Notes under the pieces: model-generated
Told to the model about the DNA's origin: nothing
Databases searched by the model: none
What the model saw: the letters and a program-made list of their open reading frames with translations, nothing else
Program-made: the position numbers and the translations under genes
Assembly: GCA_029891385.1 (NCBI GenBank)
Contig: CM057225.1
Location: 12,623,060-12,687,059 of the forward strand
Length of the DNA: 64,000 bases
DNA from: Erythroxylum novogranatense
Taxonomy: Eukaryota > Streptophyta > Magnoliopsida > Malpighiales > Erythroxylaceae
Direction: 5' to 3'
In this document: piece after piece, positions 56,985 to 64,000 of the stretch
Layout of the letters: every line of letters starts with the position of its first letter
Numbering within the stretch: the first letter of the stretch is position 1

Positions 56985-59496
56985 ATGGATCAATTCGGTG
57001 ATCAAAAACAAGAAGCTCCTGCTCATACTGAAAGACTGCAGGATAGGGCGGCGGGCTTTCCGTGCGAGAATCACTTCCAGTTTAACCATTTCACATCGGC
57101 AATGCAAACTTCCACTCCATACGAGGACCTGATAACTACCATTTCTCGCCTTCGCTTGTCCTCCAACAGCCAAACCTCGTATCCATATTCTGATAGCAAT
57201 GGTGATGCCTTGTTCAGGTCAGTTTCTGGCTCCCAACAACATTTACCTCGGGGTTGTTCGCCCATTGACATGGGAGATTTCGGACACCGTATGGCTTTCG
57301 ATGGCATCAGAGGTCATGCGCCAGTGGGTAGTGAGGATTATGGGCATATGTTGCCTAGCTCTGATGTTTTTTCGTATCCATCTCAACATATCGGCGGACC
57401 CTTTAACAACGGGAATGCGTCGCCACCTCGTTCAAGAGGAACGCCACGTCAAGAATCTTTGCAAGGGTTTCCGAACAGGTTGTTGTCTAAAAATAATAAA
57501 TTCGCAAATTCTAACAGGACTAAGACGTCTCATTGGTTACAAGAGCCTTCGAATTACTTGTCTGTGAAGGATTTGAAAGGTAAGATTGTTACACTGGCCA
57601 AGGATCAACATGGGTGTCGATTCTTGCAAAAGAAGATGACGGGTATTACCGAGGAGGAACTACTCATGGTGTATTCTGAGCTGATAGACTATGTCGCTGA
57701 GTTAATGATTGACCAATATGGGAACTATGTTGTACAAAAGCTTGTCGAGGTGTGTAAAGAGGAACAGATGACTCAGATCCTGAGGAACCTCACACGACAT
57801 GAACATCAACTTATTACAATTTGCCTAGACATTCATGGGTATGATGTTTATGATTAGTTTGCATTTGGTTCCTTGTTGATCAAGTACTTTTTTTGGTTTT
57901 TGTCTAGCGTGCTTTGTTTTTATTCTCTTGGTTTGGTATCAGAACTCGCTCTGTACAGACACTGCTACATTATGTCAACACACCACAGCAAATTTCAATA
58001 GTCATCACAGCTCTAAGCCTTGGAGCAGCGTTATTGTGTAAGGACCCAAATGGCCAACATGTTGTACATTATTGCGTGAAGAATTTCTCCCTTGAAGACA
58101 TTAAGGTGACTCCTTAAATATATTGGGCTCATTGACTGTTCTGTTCATATTGCCGTCGATGCACTAGTAATTGTTTCACTGTATTTGTTAATGTAACTTT
58201 GTACTGTTTAGATTTCTCCAATCTCTTCTTAATCTTTACACTGTCTAAAACATTCTGTCGTATATCTTTCTCTATGATCCCACCATAACCACTGTTCCAG
58301 TAACTTACATTGCCCCTCGGTTTTTCACACTTGATGCTTTTATCAAGACCAGTGAATTAACTGATCTGTAACCAAGCAGCAATTTCACTCCAAGTATTAA
58401 ACTTACTACGTTGTTTGAAATTTCTTTAGGACTTGTGATAAAGAAACACGTGTTTGATATGTTATGGCAGCATTTTCTTAACATGGTAGCAGCAAACTGC
58501 TTTGAAATTGCAACAAACAAAAGTGGATGCTGTGTTCTACAGCATTGCGTCGATCACGCCCGAGGAGAAATTAGAGATCGGCTGGTGGCCCCAATAATAG
58601 CAAATGCACTAGAGCTGGCACAAGACCCTTTCGGGTTTGTTTGTTTTACTGTAAACGCAAGATCTATGCTTTGCTTCTCTATTTCTAATTTGAGGTTGAT
58701 TTTCCTCAAATTCATGGCTCCAGAAACTACGTAGTACAGCACGCTCTGTCACTGAAGGTGCCACGTATCACTGCAACCCTTCTGGCACAGCTTGAGGGGA
58801 ACTTCGTAAGCCTGTCCTGCAATAAGTATGGCAGTAATGTGGTGGAGAAGTGTTTGGCAGAGACCAAAGAGGAACAATTGACGCAAATAATTACGGAGAT
58901 TGTCCAAAACCAGAATGCTCCTATGCTTCTTCTGGATGCATTTGGGAACTATGTCATCCAAGCAGCACTAACACATTCCATGGTTTGAGACTGATCACTC
59001 TGTTACTTGTTAGAGCTGCATTATTGTTTTGATGATCATCAAACTAGATCTTGTTTGAGTTGTTTCAATAGGTTCTTGGTCTTAATTATACTGCAAATGC
59101 AAACAAATCTTGATTTATCCATCAGTTGAAGTTACACCTACCCATTCTGTGGAAACGAGGAACAGAGCAACTGAAATTTTAGGTGACATAATTTTAATCT
59201 CAACAACTGGTGTTGGATGGAAACATCTTCCATTACTCCATGTTCCTGCTGATGCATATATTTTACCTAATGACTGGACTTTTGAGTTGTTACGGTGATG
59301 AAATTGTATAGCCATAGTTTTAAATAATTAACTTTGTTTTTCCTCCCCCTTGCAGCAAGGGCCGGGACATGTGCATTTAGCTTTAGTACGTATGGTTCTT
59401 CTGCACGCTCGGCTGCTGCGCACTCACATGTATGGCAAGAAGGTGATTGAGTGGTTCAACAAGAACAAGGGGAGCAGTCCACTAATGTACTTGTAA
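56985..59496 (+). CDS. Pumilio/PUF RNA-binding protein
   Basis: Five exons: 56985-57838, 57943-58105, 58471-58634, 58724-58982 and 59356-59496, joining in frame with GT-AG introns to about 526 residues. PUF proteins bind 3' UTRs through eight helical repeats, about eight bases in all, and repress or destabilise the mRNA. Eight repeat cores are visible, starting near residue 207: HGCRFLQ, YGNYVVQ, HGTRSVQ, NGQHVVH, SGCCVLQ, FGNYVVQ, YGSNVVE and FGNYVIQ. Their order matches plant PUFs like Arabidopsis APUM7-12. The 200-residue N-terminus is low-complexity. The tail MYGKKVIEWFNKNK is the usual C-terminal helix. The fourth repeat has H where Q is usual. The ATG at 56985 (AAGATGGAT) is chosen, since the frame further upstream has only non-ATG codons in a CT-rich leader. 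It looks intact. Confidence 0.9.
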
Positions 59497-60931
59497 AAGT
59501 AAATGATCCTAAGCATAATCAGTCTTTCCATAACAGTGTTTTTGCTCTCGCCTCTTGTTTCCCTGGGATATGTCCATGTTTCATCGTGTTGACCAATGTG
59601 TAGTTCTTGCCAGATTAGTTGTCACTGGCAATATTTGTTCTAATGCGTGGAGATGATGAGAAGATTACATAAACTCTTGTTGTACATGCCGATTGCGTTA
59701 TACACACAAAAAGAGGAGTATTATTAGTCCATTTTCTAGTTGTATTTGTTTTCGATTCCATTACTTGGTAGCTCTATCCGCAGGATATGTCAGATGATTG
59801 AACTTATTGTTGCTCTACCTCGTACATGACATCATCTTCCTATACATTAAGTGACTTTTCAATGGAACTCATAGATACGGGAAGAACCCCGTCAAATAGA
59901 TTATAAATAGTACTACACTCTTGATTTTGAAATATCGAGTATCTGATGAACTATATAAATTACGTGAAAGTAGGATATTTCAATTTTGAGACAACTACCT
60001 TTTTTCTTTTTTCAGGCGGTCTATTCCTTTAGAGTGGTTACAAAGTCTGGTTTTTACACTTTTTTTTTCAAATATTTTCTAATATTAAATAGATGAAAAG
60101 GAAGAGATGATCAAGATTAAAATTTAACAATTATGTACTTTCGTGGCTATTCAATTTAGGAAAAATCAGAAATTATCTAAATTTAAATAAGGGTTAATTA
60201 AAAAATCTTAAACTTTATTATAAACCGAATGTTAAAAAAGATAATTAAATGCTCAAACTTCTTTATTTTTCTAATTATAATTCGACATTATTAACTTTAC
60301 TAAATTGACTTATCACATAAGACATATACGCTTAAGGCTTATACATTTCAGAATTAATTAAACTAACTAATTAATTTTGAAAACCCTTACTAAAATTCAT
60401 TGCCTAAGTTCTTGGAGTTGAACACTCTGTATGAAATTGTCTTCGCACAAAAAGAGACTCTAGGGCAGTAAATTAAGATTTCATTTAGTTTATTAAAAAC
60501 TGTGATGTTGTTTTTCTCGCACGAACATAATAGAACATTATCATAAATTAAAGTCTGATTTAAAAGTATTTTCCTTATTTGACAAGTCAAAAATAATAAT
60601 ATTATGTTATAATTAAAATTTTGAGTATTGAATTATTTTTAAAATTTAAGTTATAAATATATAATTGTAAAATCTGAGTTTTTTTTTAATTACCCCTTAC
60701 TACTGTCGCCCGGAGATTTTTTCAAAATAATCTTAATACGCTAGCTTCGTATTATATGATCTGCTAAACAAATGAAAACATTTTAATAAAACAGGAAGGA
60801 TTGCTTGAGATTTTCCTAAGAAAAGGATATGTAATATGTGGATCTTAGTTAACTTTAATATTTCTTTTTTTATTTATTGTTAAATAATAAAGCATCCGCG
60901 GGTGTTTTACGTTATATATTCGGCCTAGATT
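59497..60931. other. Intergenic region between PUF and aspartic protease
   Basis: The first 250 bp or so is likely the PUF 3' UTR. The rest is AT-rich with no ORF, repeat or element recognised. Confidence 0.5.
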
Positions 60932-60975
60932 TATATATATCCTTTCTGGGTCGTTGGTTGGTCGGTTCCGTTGAC
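60932..60975 (+). promoter_or_regulatory. TATA box and W-box-like site before aspartic protease
   Basis: TATATATAT at 60932-60940 lies 47-55 bp upstream of the ATG, so transcription would begin only about 20 bases before the start codon. Another TATATATT occurs at 60913. CGTTGACC near 60970 has a W-box core (TTGAC). Function is inferred from position only. Confidence 0.35.
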
Positions 60976-60986
60976 CAGCCACCGGG

Positions 60987-63902
60987 ATGGCTCGCCGTTA
61001 CTCGCTCGCGTTTCTTTGTATCTCAGCTCTTGTAACTCTCCACTGGGGTGGGGTTTTGTCTTCGATGATAATCCCTCTCCATTTCTCCACTCCTAACAAC
61101 TCTCTTCTCCTCAGAGCCGACTTCCACGACGGTTACAGCCGCCGGCATCTTCAGAACTCCAAACTCCCCAGTGCCAACATGCGCCTCTACGACGATCTTC
61201 TCTACCACGGGTATTGCTTGAGTGCTTTGTTTCTTTCTTTTTCCTTTTGTTTTCGATTTTTCTTATTTCTGATTTGTGCAGTTATTATACGACCCGTTTG
61301 TATATTGGAACGCCTCCGCAAGAATTCGCTCTTATAGTGGACACGGGGAGTTCGGTCACGTACGTTCCGTGCTCGGGGTGTCGGCAGTGCGGCAAGCATC
61401 AGGTTTGTTCTTTGTTTGGTTGCTGGAACCTTTTAGATTCAGTAGTTAGTGTAGTCCGGATTCAATTAAATCCAAGGTTTTAAATTGTTCCTGCGCCAAC
61501 CGCAATTACCGCAACAACCTACCTGCACCTGCCGGCTTCCTTAAGTTATTTCAAAGAATTATATATAACCGGGGATGTTCTGGCGAAGTGTGAAATCTTG
61601 ATTTAAGTACTATTTTGCAATGAAAAAATGTACTAGGTATCTGAGAACAATTTTGAGTGTTGTTCTAGGACCCCAGGTTTCAACCGGAGTCGTCCAGCAG
61701 TCACCAATATGTGAACTGCAATCCTAGTTGTAATTGTGATGACGAGGGGAAGCTCTGCATTTATGAAAGACGGTATGCTGAAAAGAGTACCAGTAGCGGT
61801 GTTCTTTCTGAGGATATAGTTTCTTTTGGAACTGAAAGTGAACTTGCACCCCAGAGATTCGTGTTTGGATGTGAGAATCTGGAAACTGGTGATCTCTATC
61901 ATCAACGTGCTGATGGCATAATTGGATTGGGCAGTGACCGGCTAAGTATTGTTGACCAACTTGTTGAAAACCATGTTATTAGTGACTCATTTTCATTATG
62001 CTATGGTGGAATGGATGTGGGCGGTGGTGGAATGGTTCTTGGAAGCATTGCTCCTCCCCAGGACATGGTTTTCACCCATTCTGATCCTTTCCGCAGGTAT
62101 AAATCGTGCTCTATTTGGCACCAACCCATTTTTCTTAGGTGTTCCATTTTAGTGCATCTCACACAAATGTTCTAGTTTTTGAATGGCAACAGTCCTTACT
62201 ACAATATCGACCTGAAGGAAATACACATTGCTGGGAAGCCATTGAAGTTGAATCCAAAGGTCTTTGATGGAAGTCATGGAACAGTCATGGATAGTGGGAC
62301 TACCTATGCTTACTTTCCAGAAGAAGCTTTTCATGCCATTAAGGATGCTGTAAGTAAACTCTTCAGTCGCTTTAGTTTGTACACTTTGCTATTAGATTTC
62401 TGTTTCCTTGTCTTCTTAATTTTCAATAAAGCATTTTTGAAAGCAACACCATGCAGCATACACTGTTAACTATAAAATGGTTTTCTGGTTTAATTATACT
62501 TTCCGAAAAGAAAATGGCATGTTCAAGCTGGTAGCATTTAGGAATTCGCATTTTCTAGTCTTGGACTTTCCATATGTGGTGGATTTTCCTTGAAAAGCCT
62601 GCATGCGTTACGTTCGGTAGTTTTGTGATAGATGTTTGTGAACCAGGCATATTTCTGATATGTTAATGCATCTAAAAGTGCCCTTCAAATTTATTTATCT
62701 AATTCTGGCCAGGCTCTCTATTAGAGTAGCATGTTCAGTCTTCCTAAGAGATGATCACCTTCTGGATTTGGTACATTATTTTTGCGTTGCTTGTTGTAGA
62801 TTTCCCTATAGAGGGTATCTAGATCTGGCGTTAACTCGGCCTCATTTGGCTTACTGTGGATACTCTTTTTTAGCTTGACTTTTTTTATGCTTATGCCCAA
62901 AACCAAGTCTGGATAATATGTGCCCAGAGAATCTATCAGATTGATAGTCTTTCTCCATTCAAGCTGCAGGTGAGACTTTTACTGCTTCATCAACTTACTT
63001 TAGTTTTCTATGACAATGTAGATTGTGAAAGAAACTAAATCTCTCAAACGGATCCATGGACCAGATCCAAGTTTCCATGATATGTGTTTTGTCGGTGCTG
63101 GAAGGTGATGCTTTTGCTAAGAATACATATGTTGCTGTTCTAAGCTATTTTTTCCAATTTTCACTTCATTTTTTGGCTTTTCAAATCTGAAGGACCTTTT
63201 CCCTTGCTATATGAAATTGATATAGGGAAGTCTCAGGGTTGTCAAAGGTTTTCCCTCAGTTGGACATGGTTTTTGGCAAGGGTCAGAAATTGACCCTATC
63301 TCCAGAGAACTATCTATTTCGGGTAATTGGACTACTCATCTTGTAGTTCTCTGTTTAAATATCCATCTTTTGCTGATCCCTTGCTCTTTCTCTCCCTACC
63401 TCATCTTGTTCTGGGTACTACAGCATACAAGGGTAAGTGGGGCATATTGCTTGGGAATATTCCAGAATGAAAACGATGGAAGCACTCTTTTAGGAGGTAT
63501 GTTCCTGCATTTGTCATCTCTCTCTCTCTCTCTTGTCCTTGTATGCCTATTTGTAGTGGGTACATGCTTTCTTATGATCCCTGCCCTTCGATAGGGCCAA
63601 TTCCTGATTCCCTTTTCTCTGTATCTCCAACTTTCCTTCTCCTAATAAATGATGGATTGTAAAACTATCTTTCTTAATATTTGTTACCTGAGCAGGAATT
63701 ATTGTCCGTAATATGCTCGTGACGTATGATAGAGAGAATGACCAGATTGGCTTCTGGAAAACTAATTGCTCTGAACTCTCAAAAAGACTGCAAATTCCTG
63801 GTGTGCCTGCTCCTCCACCTGTGGTTCCCCCTAATAGTAATACTAGTGGAATAGTGCCTCCAACTCAATCCCCAGTTGGATTACCTCCTGATTTTCTTCC
63901 AG
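60987..63902 (+). CDS. A1-family aspartic protease, 3' end outside window
   Basis: Eight exons are readable: 60987-61210, 61282-61402, 61669-62096, 62193-62349, 63022-63104, 63226-63322, 63424-63496 and 63696 to about 63902, where CCAG|GTGGAG is a likely donor. All junctions keep frame. The product is a pepsin-like plant protease. An N-terminal hydrophobic segment (YSLAFLCISALVTLHWGGVL) suggests a signal peptide. Both catalytic motifs are intact: VDTGSS at about residue 95 and MDSGTT at about residue 291. Conserved cysteines occur in PCSGCRQCGKHQ and NPSCNCDD, with further phrases FVFGCENLETGDLYHQRADG and SFSLCYGGMDVGGGGMVLGS. Exon 8 ends in a proline-rich linker (GVPAPPPVVPPNS). Related plant proteins, from memory, continue with a domain and C-terminal membrane segment; that part is missing here. 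The substrate is unknown. Confidence 0.9.
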
Positions 63903-64000
63903 GTGGAGTGAGCTTTATTTATCTTAGGTCCTTCATGCGGAGCTTCAATAGTGTGTATTGGCAGTCTGAATAAAATTATAGTCTATATTGCTGGCCCCAC

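Noticed and set aside
63903..63973. Continuation of aspartic-protease exon 8 to a stop at 63973
   Set aside because: A plausible splice donor at 63903 follows the conserved proline-rich linker, and the translated tail after it has no family resemblance.

Overview
This window is nuclear DNA from a transposon-rich flowering plant, almost certainly a eudicot. The evidence is spliced genes with GT-AG introns, plant-specific gene families, and plant Ty1/copia, Ty3/gypsy, LINE, PIF/Harbinger-like and hAT-like elements. No species can be named from the sequence. Only three host genes are well supported, all on the + strand: a five-segment-clear NRAMP metal transporter of the NRAMP2 type (34335-37392, four exons, about 538 residues), a Pumilio/PUF RNA-binding protein (56985-59496, five exons, about 526 residues), and an A1-family aspartic protease that runs off the right edge (60987-63902 and beyond, eight exons visible).

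Layout. 1-3697 is one long LTR cut by the window edge. 3698-6361 holds a heavily decayed copia gag. 6362-8203 is a solo LTR. 8204-14036 is AT-rich non-genic DNA with a ~268-bp tandem duplication and two copies of a small inverted-repeat element. 14037-21468 is a complete, non-autonomous gypsy (Tat-like) element lying on the - strand: gag and protease remain, reverse transcriptase and integrase are gone, an extra antisense ORF sits on the + strand, and a 78-bp tandem array separates the two. 21623-23928 is a PIF/Harbinger-like non-autonomous element. 24546-33583 is a - strand copia element whose left LTR carries a 2.8-kb solo LTR and a 449-bp MITE.

33584-38075 is the NRAMP gene and its flanks. 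38076-39155 and 39252-39778 are two hAT-like elements. About 39890-55430 is one plant LINE with ORF1, endonuclease, RT and RNase H, split by three separate solo LTRs (40124-42214, 43046-46912, 47809-51787), each flanked by a target-site duplication. A SINE-like element follows the LINE tail. 55880-63902 is the PUF and aspartic-protease gene island.

The genes do not form a functional unit. Most of the interest lies in the nested transposons, from which an order of insertion can be read, in a shared family of very long LTRs with conserved internal motifs, in the Tat-like element's antisense gene with its own promoter-like signals, and in a tandem duplication inside NRAMP intron 1 that made a decoy copy of exon 2. 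I saw no tRNA, rRNA, CRISPR or bacterial-type operon. Coordinates of exon and element boundaries were read by eye; percent identities were not computed.
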